A stretch of 64,000 nucleotides of DNA, taken from NCBI GenBank assembly GCA_020852815.1, contig JADZAN010000010.1:248001-312000 (forward strand). The letters are read 5' to 3'. This DNA comes from Gemmatimonadaceae bacterium. Lineage in GTDB: Bacteria > Gemmatimonadota > Gemmatimonadetes > Gemmatimonadales > Gemmatimonadaceae. Positions 1-7,575 of this stretch are shown one piece after another. Made by a program: the position numbers and the translations under genes. A model generated the notes under the pieces. That model was not told the DNA's origin, made no database searches, and was given only the letters and a program-made list of their open reading frames with translations. The stretch's first letter is position 1, and the number at the start of each line of letters is the position of its first letter.

Positions 1-228
1 CGATCCTCTACCCGCGGCGCTTTCGCCCTCGAGGTCGCGAGTCACCGATCGCCACATCCGCCAACTCGGCATGGTCGCGGATCGCCACCGCCGTGCATGC
101 CGGCAGTGCGGCGAGTGATGCGAGGAAATCGGCCAATTCGGCCAATCCGGGGCGGCATCCCCGTTGCCGAGACGGCGGTGAGCGGTTGGATTTCCTCCTG
201 AACGTCCCCACGCCGACCCCACGAGTCG
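1..228. other. Gene-free stretch upstream of clpB
   Basis: No convincing gene in the first 228 bases. A short minus-strand frame exists but has low-complexity Arg/Ala-rich composition and no recognisable domain. A small direct repeat (CGGCCAAT twice near 140-160) is visible. I found no convincing -35/-10 pair and no strong Shine-Dalgarno ahead of clpB, so its promoter is not located. Confidence 0.4.
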
Positions 229-2820
229 ATGATCAATCCGGATCGCCTGACGGTTAAGTCCACCGAAGCGCTCAACGAGGCCCTCGCCCTCGCGCGGCGA
301 AACGGCAACCCGCTCGTCTACGACCTCCATCTCCTGCACGCCTTGCTCGGGCAGGACGAGGGGATCGTCGTTCCCATCCTGCAGAAGATGGGCGTGCAGG
401 TCCCGTCGCTGCGCGAGGGCGTGGACCGCGAGATGGCGCGCTATCCCCGGCAGAGCGGGGCGCAACCCTCGCTGTCGCGCGAGATGACGCAGATCGTCGA
501 TCGCGCTGAAGAAGAGGCGCGCGGGCTCGGCGACGACTTCGTCTCAACGGAACACCTGCTGCTCGCCCTGGCCGACGTGAAGGGGACGGAGAGCCGGGGC
601 CTCCTTGCGGCTGCCGGCGCCGACCGCGCCGAACTCCTGTCGGCGCTGCAGGCGGTGCGTGGCTCGCATCGCGTCACCGACCAGACGCCGGAGGACAAGT
701 ACCAGGCGCTGCAGCGCTTCACGCGCGACCTCACCGAGCAGGCGCGCAAGGGCAAGCTCGATCCCGTCATCGGGCGAGACGAGGAGATCCGGCGCGTGAT
801 GCAGGTGCTGTCGCGTCGCACCAAGAACAACCCGGTCCTCATCGGCGAACCCGGCGTGGGCAAGACGGCGATCGCCGAGGGGCTCGCCTCGCGCATCATC
901 AACGGCGACGTGCCGGAAGGGCTCAAGAACAAGCGCCTCATCTCGCTGGACCTGGGGGCGCTGATTGCCGGCGCCAAGTACCGCGGCGAGTTCGAGGAGC
1001 GCCTCAAGGCGGTCCTCAAGGAGATCGCCGACGCCGAGGGGCTCTTCATCGTCTTCATCGACGAGATGCACACGCTGGTTGGGGCGGGAAAGGCCGAGGG
1101 CTCCATGGACGCCGGCAACATGCTCAAGCCGATGCTGGCGCGCGGCGAGCTGCGCGTGGTGGGCGCCACCACGCTCGACGAGTACCGCAAGCACGTGGAG
1201 AAGGACCCCGCGCTGGAGCGGCGCTTCCAGCCGGTCTTTGTCGGCGAACCGAGCGTGGAGAGCACGATCGCGATCCTGCGCGGGCTCAAGGAACGCTACG
1301 AGGCGCACCATGGCGTGCGCATCACCGACGGCGCCATCGTGGCTGCGGCCACCTTGTCCAACCGCTACATCGGCGACCGCTTCCTCCCCGACAAGGCCAT
1401 CGACCTGGTCGACGAGTCGGCGTCGCGCCTGCGCATCGAGATCGACTCGATGCCGCAGGAGATCGACGAGGTGGAGCGCCGCATCGTGCAGCTGGAGATC
1501 GAGCGTCAGGCGCTGCAGAAGGAGGTCGACCCCGCCGCCGTCGAGCGCCGCCAGGTGCTCGAGCGCGAGCTCGCCGAGGCGCGCGAGACCTCGGCGGGGA
1601 TGAAGGCGCAGTGGCAGCGCGAGAAGGAATCGTTAGGTGCGGTGGGGAAGATCAAGGAGGAAATCGACGCCGCCAAGACGGCCGCCGAGCAGGCCACGCG
1701 CAGCGGCGACCTGGGGCGGGCCGCCGAGATCCAGTACGGCACCATTCCGCAGTTGGAGCGCCAGCTCAAGGACGTGGAGGCGCAACTGGCCTCGACCTCC
1801 ACCGAGGGGCGCCGCTTCCTGAAGGAGGAAGTCACCGCCGACGACATTGCGGAGGTCGTGTCGCGATGGACCGGGATCCCGGTCACCCGGATGATGGAGA
1901 CCGAGCGCGAGCGACTCACGAAGCTGGAGGACGAACTGGCGCGGCGCGTCGTGGGGCAGCGGGAGGCGGTGGTCGCGGTGAGCAACGCCGTGCGCCGTTC
2001 GCGCGCCGGCCTGCAGGATCCCAATCGCCCCATCGGCTCCTTCATCTTCCTCGGCCCCACGGGCGTCGGGAAGACGGAGACCGCGCGCGCGCTCGCCGAG
2101 TTCCTGTTCGACGACGAGACGGCGATGGTCCGCATCGACATGTCGGAGTACATGGAGAAGCACGCGGTCGCGCGCCTCATCGGGGCGCCGCCGGGCTACG
2201 TGGGCTACGAGGAAGGAGGGCAGCTGACGGAGGCCGTGCGCCGCCGCCCGTACCAGGTGGTCCTGTTCGACGAGATCGAGAAGGCGCACCCCGACGTCTT
2301 CAACATCCTGCTGCAGATCCTCGACGACGGGCGCCTCACCGATTCGCAGGGGCGCACGGTCGACTTCCGCAACGTCGTGATCATCATGACCTCGAACGTG
2401 GGTTCGTCGTTCATCCTCGAGCACGCGGGGAGCGACTGGACGCTGGTCGAGACGAGCGTGCTGGGGGCGCTGCGGCAGCAGTTCAAGCCGGAGTTCCTCA
2501 ACCGCGTCGACGACATCATCGTCTTCCGCCCGCTGGGTCGCGAGCAGATCGGGCACATCGTGGAGTTGCAACTGGCGAGACTCCGCAAGCTCCTCGCCGA
2601 GCGCAAGATCACGCTGGAGCTCACCGACGAGGCCAAGGCGCTCGTTGCCGACGAGGGGTACGATCCCGCGTTCGGCGCGCGCCCGCTCAAGCGCGCCATC
2701 CAGCGGCTGCTCCAGAATCCGTTGGCGCTGGCCATCCTCGACGGGCGTTTCAGCGACGGCGACACGATTCGCACGGTCGTGGCAGCTGACGGGACGTTGC
2801 ACTTCGACAAGGTGGCATAG
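229..2820 (+). CDS. clpB: ATP-dependent disaggregase ClpB (Hsp104 family)
   Basis: Hexameric cytosolic AAA+ chaperone that, with DnaK in known systems, threads aggregated proteins through its pore. The 863 residues match the usual length of about 860. Visible in order are an N-terminal Clp repeat domain (about 1-145), the first AAA+ module with Walker A GEPGVGKT at about 206-213, a charged coiled-coil middle domain (about 400-530) that marks ClpB rather than ClpA or ClpC, a second AAA+ module with Walker A GPTGVGKT at about 609, and the C-terminal small domain. ATG start, with the N-terminal domain beginning immediately. The tadA gene follows after 6 nt, so the two are probably cotranscribed. 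No CIRCE-like site is seen upstream, unlike at groES. Confidence 0.97.
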   Translation: MINPDRLTVKSTEALNEALALARRNGNPLVYDLHLLHALLGQDEGIVVPILQKMGVQVPSLREGVDREMARYPRQSGAQPSLSREMTQIVDRAEEEARGLGDDFVSTEHLLLALADVKGTESRGLLAAAGADRAELLSALQAVRGSHRVTDQTPEDKYQALQRFTRDLTEQARKGKLDPVIGRDEEIRRVMQVLSRRTKNNPVLIGEPGVGKTAIAEGLASRIINGDVPEGLKNKRLISLDLGALIAGAKYRGEFEERLKAVLKEIADAEGLFIVFIDEMHTLVGAGKAEGSMDAGNMLKPMLARGELRVVGATTLDEYRKHVEKDPALERRFQPVFVGEPSVESTIAILRGLKERYEAHHGVRITDGAIVAAATLSNRYIGDRFLPDKAIDLVDESASRLRIEIDSMPQEIDEVERRIVQLEIERQALQKEVDPAAVERRQVLERELAEARETSAGMKAQWQREKESLGAVGKIKEEIDAAKTAAEQATRSGDLGRAAEIQYGTIPQLERQLKDVEAQLASTSTEGRRFLKEEVTADDIAEVVSRWTGIPVTRMMETERERLTKLEDELARRVVGQREAVVAVSNAVRRSRAGLQDPNRPIGSFIFLGPTGVGKTETARALAEFLFDDETAMVRIDMSEYMEKHAVARLIGAPPGYVGYEEGGQLTEAVRRRPYQVVLFDEIEKAHPDVFNILLQILDDGRLTDSQGRTVDFRNVVIIMTSNVGSSFILEHAGSDWTLVETSVLGALRQQFKPEFLNRVDDIIVFRPLGREQIGHIVELQLARLRKLLAERKITLELTDEAKALVADEGYDPAFGARPLKRAIQRLLQNPLALAILDGRFSDGDTIRTVVAADGTLHFDKVA

Positions 2821-2826
2821 CGCGCC

Positions 2827-3294
2827 GTGGCACGTGCCGACGATCATCGGTGGATGCGGGACGCCCTCGCGCTGGCCCGCGACGGCGCCGGCGCGGGCGA
2901 GGTCCCCGTCGGCGCCATCGTCGTGCATGAGGGGGTCGCCATCGGCGCATCGGGAAACCGGACGGTCCGCGACCAGGATCCCACGGCGCACGCCGAGATG
3001 GTCGCCCTGCGACAGGCGTCGCGGATGCTGGGGGCGTGGCGGCTGGCGGGGTGCACGCTGTACGTGACACTCGAGCCGTGCGCGATGTGCGCGGGGGCGC
3101 TGGTGCTGGCGCGCGTGGATCGCGTCGTCTTCGGCGCGTGGGATGAGAAGGCGGGGATGGCCGGCTCGGTCGAGGACCTGTTGCGCCACCACCGGCTCAA
3201 TCACCGGCCCGAGGTGCAGGGCGGGGTAGAGGCCGACGCCTGCGGCGCCATCCTGCGCGATTTCTTCGCCGCGCGCCGCGACGCGGTGGGGTGA
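2827..3294 (+). CDS. tadA: tRNA-specific adenosine deaminase TadA
   Basis: Zinc deaminase that converts wobble adenosine 34 of tRNA-Arg(ACG) to inosine. The cytidine-deaminase fold signature is complete: HAE at residues 55-57 (zinc His and catalytic Glu) and PCAMC at 84-88 (two zinc Cys). The 155-residue length is typical. GTG start, 6 nt after the clpB stop, so it is probably cotranscribed with clpB. A free nucleoside or guanine deaminase is less likely because the region after PCAMC (RVDRVVFGAWDEKAGMAGS) is TadA-like. Confidence 0.93.
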   Translation: MARADDHRWMRDALALARDGAGAGEVPVGAIVVHEGVAIGASGNRTVRDQDPTAHAEMVALRQASRMLGAWRLAGCTLYVTLEPCAMCAGALVLARVDRVVFGAWDEKAGMAGSVEDLLRHHRLNHRPEVQGGVEADACGAILRDFFAARRDAVG

Positions 3295-3360
3295 CGGTGA
3301 CGGAGTACCCGTGACGGCGCGACCGTGACGGAGTGACAGCGGCGACGTGACACGGCCGCT
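3291..3360. repeat. Short GTGACGG microrepeats after tadA
   Basis: The end of tadA runs into an intergenic stretch in which GTGACGG or a close variant occurs about five times in 70 nt (near 3291, 3297, 3311, 3325 and 3348). Spacing is irregular, so this looks like a degenerate short tandem repeat rather than a regular array. It may be slippage-prone DNA or a remnant intergenic repeat. No gene function is implied. Confidence 0.5.
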
Positions 3361-3421
3361 GGCGTGGGCATGACGTTTCCGGCCGTGCAGCGTCCTTGGG
3401 GTGAAGCGACCCGTCCCGTAG

Positions 3422-4633
3422 ATGCCGCCGACCCCCCCGCACGTCCCCTTGCAGCTGATTCCCCGCCCCGCCGAGTGGCGGGGCTTCTTCTCGTCCGGTC
3501 CGGATGTCGCGGTCATTGACGCCGGGTCGGAGGGGGAGCTGCTCGTGGCGCGCGTCCGCATGGCGCTCATGAGCGCCATCGCGGCCGTCCCGCTGGTGAG
3601 CATGTACGGGGTGAAGCATGTCGGCGTGCGCGAGAACCTGAGCGCGTTGGCGACGGTGCTGGCGGGGCTCGTCGTCTCGGCCATCATCTACCGCGTCGCC
3701 AGGCGCAACGATCGCAGCCGGCGGCTCGCCATCCTGACCAGCGCCTTCGACGTCACCCTCGTATCGGTCACGCAGCTCGCCTACCTCGCCCAGGGCTTTC
3801 CGTCGGCGGCCGCCAACTCGCGCACCACGTTCATCGCGTACTTCATGGCGATCGGGGCCACGTGCCTGCGCTGGGACGTACGCGTCACGATCTTCGCCGG
3901 CCTGCTGGCCATCGCGGAGTACGTGGTGGTCGCTGGGCTGGCCTGGTTGCGCTGGCCAATCGAGGCGACCAGCGACGTCCTGCTGCACGGCGAGTTCGTA
4001 TGGGGGCACCAGCTGGGGCGCGTCGTCTTCCTGGTGGCGTTCACCGTGCTGAGCGCCGCCATCGTGCGGCAGTCGTTGCAGCTGCGGATCTCGTCGACGC
4101 ACGATGCGCTCACCAAGGTCATGAACCGCGCCTTCTTCGAGGAACGGCTGCAGGATGAGCTGGTGCGCGAGCGGCGCACGCGGCGGCCGCTCTGCGTGGC
4201 CCTGCTCGACATCGACCACTTCAAGCGCGTCAACGACGAGCATGGGCACGACGCCGGCGATGCCGCGCTGCAAGTCGTGGCGTCGGTGATGCGACGCTCG
4301 CTGCGCCGCACCGACCTCGTGGCCCGCTACGGCGGCGAGGAGTTCGCGATCGCCTTTCCCGACACGCGCCTCCCCGAGGCGTTCGGCAAGATGGAGCAGC
4401 TCCGCCTGGAGATCGCGTCGCACACGATCCTGCTCCCGTCCGGGTCGGAGTTGCGGCTGACGGCGTCGGCCGGCATCGCGACGGCCTCGCTCGACGGCGA
4501 GGACGTGCGCACGCTGCTGCATGCCGCCGACCAGCGACTGCTGGACGCCAAGCGCGGCGGGCGCAATCGCGTGAGCGTCTCGTCCATCACGCGTCCCGAA
4601 AGCGGGCCGTGGCGCGTGATCGTTGCCGGCTGA
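3422..4633 (+). CDS. Membrane-bound diguanylate cyclase (GGDEF)
   Basis: Predicted to make cyclic di-GMP from two GTP. Residues 1-55 are polar. Residues about 56-225 contain several hydrophobic segments consistent with about six membrane helices (an MASE-like sensor that I cannot assign to a named family). The C-terminal 170 residues are a GGDEF domain. The active-site motif is GGEEF at 304-308, preceded at the right distance by an RxxD inhibitory site (RRTD, five residues before it), so it is probably active and product-inhibited. The typical DALTKVMNRAFFEE entry to the domain is present. The ATG start is followed by a proline-rich stretch, so a later start is possible. It is a single-gene unit between the microrepeats and the tRNA genes. 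Confidence 0.88.
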   Translation: MPPTPPHVPLQLIPRPAEWRGFFSSGPDVAVIDAGSEGELLVARVRMALMSAIAAVPLVSMYGVKHVGVRENLSALATVLAGLVVSAIIYRVARRNDRSRRLAILTSAFDVTLVSVTQLAYLAQGFPSAAANSRTTFIAYFMAIGATCLRWDVRVTIFAGLLAIAEYVVVAGLAWLRWPIEATSDVLLHGEFVWGHQLGRVVFLVAFTVLSAAIVRQSLQLRISSTHDALTKVMNRAFFEERLQDELVRERRTRRPLCVALLDIDHFKRVNDEHGHDAGDAALQVVASVMRRSLRRTDLVARYGGEEFAIAFPDTRLPEAFGKMEQLRLEIASHTILLPSGSELRLTASAGIATASLDGEDVRTLLHAADQRLLDAKRGGRNRVSVSSITRPESGPWRVIVAG

Positions 4634-4697
4634 GCGGGAGGCGGATCTCCCACGGGTGAGCGACCGTCGACGCGTGGCGTGACGACAGTGTCCCTCG

Positions 4698-4726
4698 TTG
4701 ACTCCACCTCGTCACCCGAATATTCT
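4698..4726 (+). promoter_or_regulatory. Sigma70-type promoter of the tRNA-Ser pair
   Basis: TTGACT at 4698-4703 and TATTCT at 4721-4726 are separated by exactly 17 nt. The predicted transcription start falls about 7 nt before the 5' end of the first tRNA, as expected for a stable-RNA promoter. Confidence 0.75.
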
Positions 4727-4739
4727 TCGCGTCTCTTTT

Positions 4740-4826
4740 GGACAGGTGTCCGAGTGGCTGAAGGAGCCGGTCTCGAAAACCGGTGTACCGGTAACGGTAC
4801 CGTGGGTTCGAATCCCACCCTGTCCG
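4740..4826 (+). tRNA. tRNA-Ser (anticodon CGA)
   Basis: Class II tRNA. The acceptor stem GGACAGG (4740-4746) pairs with CCTGTCC (4819-4825). The anticodon stem CCGGT/ACCGG encloses loop CTCGAAA, giving anticodon CGA at 4774-4776. There is a long variable arm (GTACCG/CGGTAC) and a T arm GTGGG-TTCGAAT-CCCAC. The long variable arm and CGA anticodon identify a serine tRNA reading UCG. CCA is not encoded. Confidence 0.97.
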
Positions 4827-4856
4827 TCCAGACTCCGCGCGAATTCCGCGCGATCG

Positions 4857-4883
4857 ACGCGCCGGAGCGACTTTCCGGCGCGT
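4857..4883 (+). other. Hairpin between the two tRNA-Ser genes
   Basis: A perfect 10-bp inverted repeat, ACGCGCCGGA (4857-4866) and TCCGGCGCGT (4874-4883), with a 7-nt loop lies in the spacer between the tRNAs. No U-tract follows, so it is more likely an RNA-processing or partial-termination structure than a full terminator. Confidence 0.5.
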
Positions 4884-4913
4884 TGTCGCTTGGCAACGGA
4901 TCTCGCCAGCGTT

Positions 4914-5001
4914 GGACGGGTGGCCGAGTGGTTTAAGGCGCACGCCTGGAAAGTGTGTGTACGTCAAAAGCGTACCGAGGGTTCGAATCCCTCCCCGTCC
5001 G
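4914..5001 (+). tRNA. tRNA-Ser (anticodon GGA)
   Basis: Class II tRNA. The acceptor stem GGACGGG (4914-4920) pairs with CCCGTCC (4994-5000). The anticodon arm CACGC-CTGGAAA-GTGTG gives anticodon GGA at 4948-4950, for UCC and UCU codons. The variable arm is long (GTACG/CGTAC) and the T arm is GAGGG-TTCGAAT-CCCTC. CCA is not encoded. It is 87 nt downstream of tRNA-Ser(CGA) and probably in the same transcript. Confidence 0.97.
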
Positions 5002-5016
5002 TCCGGGCCAACGCCC

Positions 5017-5053
5017 ACGCGAACGGCCTCCCTCGGGAGGCCGTTCGCGTTTT
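5017..5053 (+). terminator. Intrinsic terminator of the tRNA-Ser unit
   Basis: A 15-bp perfect stem, ACGCGAACGGCCTCC (5017-5031) and GGAGGCCGTTCGCGT (5036-5050), with a CTCG loop is followed by more Ts (TTTT in total). A classic rho-independent terminator 15 nt after the second tRNA. Confidence 0.9.
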
Positions 5054-5344
5054 CCGTGCGTTCATGCGCGAACGCGCAGATTGTGGCATTCGCGGCGCGG
5101 GGGTGGGTGGGGGCGGGTGGCAACATGGGGCAGTTCGGTACCAGAGTCATCGAACCAAGTTCTCGATGACTTTGACCCCAATTCTCCAGCTGCCCAAGTC
5201 TCCCAAACCTCCCCCAACCCTTCCGCCTCCTACCCCCGCAATTGAACTCTGGCGATCCGACGAACAGTTTCGCCTTGTCCCGGCTCGCCGCGTGAATTCG
5301 TCCGGCCACCCCATCCGCTCCAGACCTCCAGCCAATCGCCGCGC
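5054..5344. other. Gene-free stretch, tRNA terminator to DUF2231 gene
   Basis: No gene is supported here. It holds a G-rich run (near 5100-5125) and a C/T-rich run (near 5180-5240). A TTGACC hexamer at 5172 has no acceptable -10 partner at 16-18 nt, so I do not call a promoter. Confidence 0.4.
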
Positions 5345-6172
5345 ATGTCCAACATCGCCGCGCTCCATCCGCAGGTGGTTCACTTCGTGATCGCCCTCCT
5401 GATCGTCGGCGTCCTCTTCCGGTTGGTCTCCCTCACCGGAAAGCTCGCGTGGACGAACCAGGCGGCGACCGCGCTCCTCATCCTCGGCACCATCGCTTCT
5501 GCCGTCGCCGTGAAGTCGGGGATCGACGCGCACGGACCGGTGGAGCGAGTTCCCGGTTCGCGACCGGTAGTGGTGAAGCACGAGGAGGCCGGGGAAACGA
5601 CGCGCAACATCTTCTTCGGCGTCGTCCTCCTCGAACTCGGCGCGCTGGCGCTCAGCGGTGGGAGGCAGCGCGCCCTCCGCTTCGGCTCAGCGGCCGTCGG
5701 GCTGGTCGGACTCTTCTTCCTGTACGAAACGGGGGAAGAGGGGGGGGAACTGGTCTACTCGTACGCCGGCGGCGTGGGGCTGCGCACGGGCGACCCTGAA
5801 GACGTGGGACGCCTCCTGCTGGCGGGGCAGTACCACCAGGCCATGCTCGACCGGAAGAACGGGAAAGGCGAGGAAGCGGCGGCGCTTATTTCCGATATGG
5901 CGCGCCGCCTTCCGGGCGACACCACCGTCATGATCATGCAGATCGAATCCACGCTGCGCGATCGAAAGGACGCCGTGGGGGCGCTGGCGGCGCTGGACGG
6001 GCTCATGATCCCGGCCGACAACCGGCGGTTGGTGTTCAGCACCGGTATCCTCCGCGCCGACGCGCAGGCGGCGCTCGGCCAGAAGGATGCTGCGCGCGCC
6101 ACTCTCACCGAGCTGCTCAAGGCAACGCCGGATAACCCGCGCCTCAAGGCCAAGCTCGACTCGCTGCAGTAG
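5345..6172 (+). CDS. DUF2231-like membrane protein with C-terminal TPR-like region
   Basis: The N-terminus carries the HPQVVHF signature and hydrophobic helices (about residues 11-28, 40-58, 88-105 and 110-128) typical of DUF2231 membrane proteins, whose function is unknown. Residues about 145-275 are soluble and helical, with repeated Ala/Leu/Asp-rich pairs ending in a TPR-like unit (ALGQKDAARATLTELLKATP), which suggests a protein-interaction tail. The predicted product is an inner-membrane protein with a solvent-exposed tail. ATG start. It stands alone, with no shared operon visible. Confidence 0.7.
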   Translation: MSNIAALHPQVVHFVIALLIVGVLFRLVSLTGKLAWTNQAATALLILGTIASAVAVKSGIDAHGPVERVPGSRPVVVKHEEAGETTRNIFFGVVLLELGALALSGGRQRALRFGSAAVGLVGLFFLYETGEEGGELVYSYAGGVGLRTGDPEDVGRLLLAGQYHQAMLDRKNGKGEEAAALISDMARRLPGDTTVMIMQIESTLRDRKDAVGALAALDGLMIPADNRRLVFSTGILRADAQAALGQKDAARATLTELLKATPDNPRLKAKLDSLQ

Positions 6173-6498
6173 GGCGCCCGCAGGTTTCCGGTGGCCGCTG
6201 CGATGAGGAGGAAGTAGCTGCCTCTTGCGCGCTCCCGAGCGGCCCGGGCACGGTATGCCGGTGCGACGCCATGTCGCTCGGGCGCCACGTTCCGGGCCTC
6301 CGGGGTGGCTCGGCACAGGGTGAGTTGACGCACTGGCAGTTTGTGATGGATGGCACACCTCCTGCCTCGCTATATTGCTGAGGCCGGGAACGCGCGACGC
6401 CTCACCCGCGCATTCCCGGCCCGGCTGATCGCGGCGATGCCCGCCCTGACACACGTCCTCGTCCCCGGACCTTTTCCTGAACGGTTGCGGCCAATCTC
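6173..6498. other. Gene-free stretch upstream of lspA-like gene
   Basis: No coding frame is convincing in these 326 bases. Near the 3' end there is an AT-rich TATATT hexamer (6371-6376), just downstream of TGGCAC (6351-6356) and a GC dinucleotide 10 nt after its GG. This could be a weak sigma70 -10 box or a sigma54-like GG-N10-GC element. Neither is complete enough to call as a promoter. Confidence 0.4.
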
Positions 6499-7317
6499 GT
6501 GACGGAGAATCGGCACCTCACCCTGCTGTCGCGTATCGCCATCCTGGTGACGGTCGGTGACCTCGCCACGAAGGCGGCGGCCAAGGAACTCCTGTCGGCC
6601 GAAGCCACGTGGTTTGCGCCGTGGCTCCATTTCGCCGTGGTGCATAACGACAAGGGCGCGTTCGGGTGGTCGGCGGGGATTTATACCTGGCAGCTGAATC
6701 TCGCGCTCACCCTGGCGGCGATCGTCTTCATGGTCCCCGTCACGCGCGACCTGGCGCGCATCGATCCCACGGCGCCGCGCGCGCTGGGGCTCATCGTTGG
6801 TGGTGCGCTCGGCAACCTCGCCAGCCTCGTGACGTCGCCGTACGGGGTGGTCGACTTCATCCAACTCGACGCAGCGGAGTTCGGGATTGCGCTCAACGTG
6901 GCCGATGTGGCAGCGTACACCGGGTTGGCGATGATCGTGAGGACGGGGGCGCTGGTGGTGCTGGCGCTATTCAAGGAGTCGCGCGCCCGTGCGGTTGCCC
7001 CCATTCCCGACCTGTTCCACGAGAAGGCGGCGCTCAAGCAGTCGTTGGGCGCCCAGAGCCGGTTCGATCGCGAAGTGGCCCGCCAGCCGCATCGCGTCCC
7101 GGATCTGGTCATCGCCGACTGGAATCGCGTGGCTCCCGCCGTTCGCCTGGTGGCCGACACGGCGCCGGTCGACGAAGCGGTGGAGGTGATCGACATCCGC
7201 GACGCCGGGCGGCGGCACGGGGTCGTCGGCGATATCTCGACGCCCCCCGCTGATCGATCGGGACACGCGCTGCGCCAGATCGCGCGCGACTTGGAACGCG
7301 GCGACTCGAGCATCTGA
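6499..7317 (+). CDS. Variant signal peptidase II (LspA family) with C-terminal extension
   Basis: LspA is the inner-membrane aspartyl protease that cleaves prolipoprotein signal peptides. The first 160 residues match its plan: GDLATK (20-25), NDKGAFG (50-56), GGALGNL (101-107), VVDF with Asp119, and LNVAD with Asp136. The two Asp correspond to the catalytic pair, in a four-helix membrane protein. Two things are odd: the usual DR after GNL is replaced by a short insertion (ASLVTSPYG), and about 110 extra soluble residues follow the last helix and match nothing I recognise. It could be the cell's only LspA or a paralogue. GTG start. Confidence 0.72.
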   Translation: MTENRHLTLLSRIAILVTVGDLATKAAAKELLSAEATWFAPWLHFAVVHNDKGAFGWSAGIYTWQLNLALTLAAIVFMVPVTRDLARIDPTAPRALGLIVGGALGNLASLVTSPYGVVDFIQLDAAEFGIALNVADVAAYTGLAMIVRTGALVVLALFKESRARAVAPIPDLFHEKAALKQSLGAQSRFDREVARQPHRVPDLVIADWNRVAPAVRLVADTAPVDEAVEVIDIRDAGRRHGVVGDISTPPADRSGHALRQIARDLERGDSSI

Positions 7318-7428
7318 CCTGACGCGCGGTCGCTTTCCGCACGCCGTCGGCTAACTCGCCATCGGCTGACTCGCCATCGGCCGCCCCGCGCCGTTCACCG
7401 CCCCGCGCCGTCGACTGTAGCGTGCCGT

Positions 7429-7457
7429 CGGCACCTGAGGGGCGGCAACAGGTGCCG
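7429..7457 (+). other. Strong hairpin in the leader of the PAS-GGDEF gene
   Basis: CGGCACCTG (7429-7437) and CAGGTGCCG (7449-7457) form a perfect 9-bp stem. A second small hairpin (GGCGG/CCGCC) lies just before the start codon at 7576. The 258-nt gap 7318-7575 is otherwise gene-free. Its 5' part (7321-7410) is a run of similar CGCCATCGGC-type words. I could not match the leader to a known riboswitch consensus, including the cyclic-di-GMP GEMM motif. Confidence 0.4.
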
Positions 7458-7575
7458 GGTGAAGGGTATCCCCGACCGGGGCGGCAGCGATGGCCGGGTG
7501 GTTTGGTGACGCGAACCATGCTCATGCGTTTGATGGTAGGCGGTTTCTTCCGCCCGACTCTCGCACGCGCCCCGC

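Noticed and set aside
1633-3687. 684-residue open frame antisense to clpB and tadA
   Set aside because: Composition is Arg/His/Asp-rich and it crosses two well-identified genes and an intergenic repeat.
7318-7575. Cyclic-di-GMP (GEMM) or cobalamin riboswitch before the PAS-GGDEF gene
   Set aside because: The conserved GEMM core and the B12 box are not found. Only generic stems remain, so it is kept as an unassigned structured leader.
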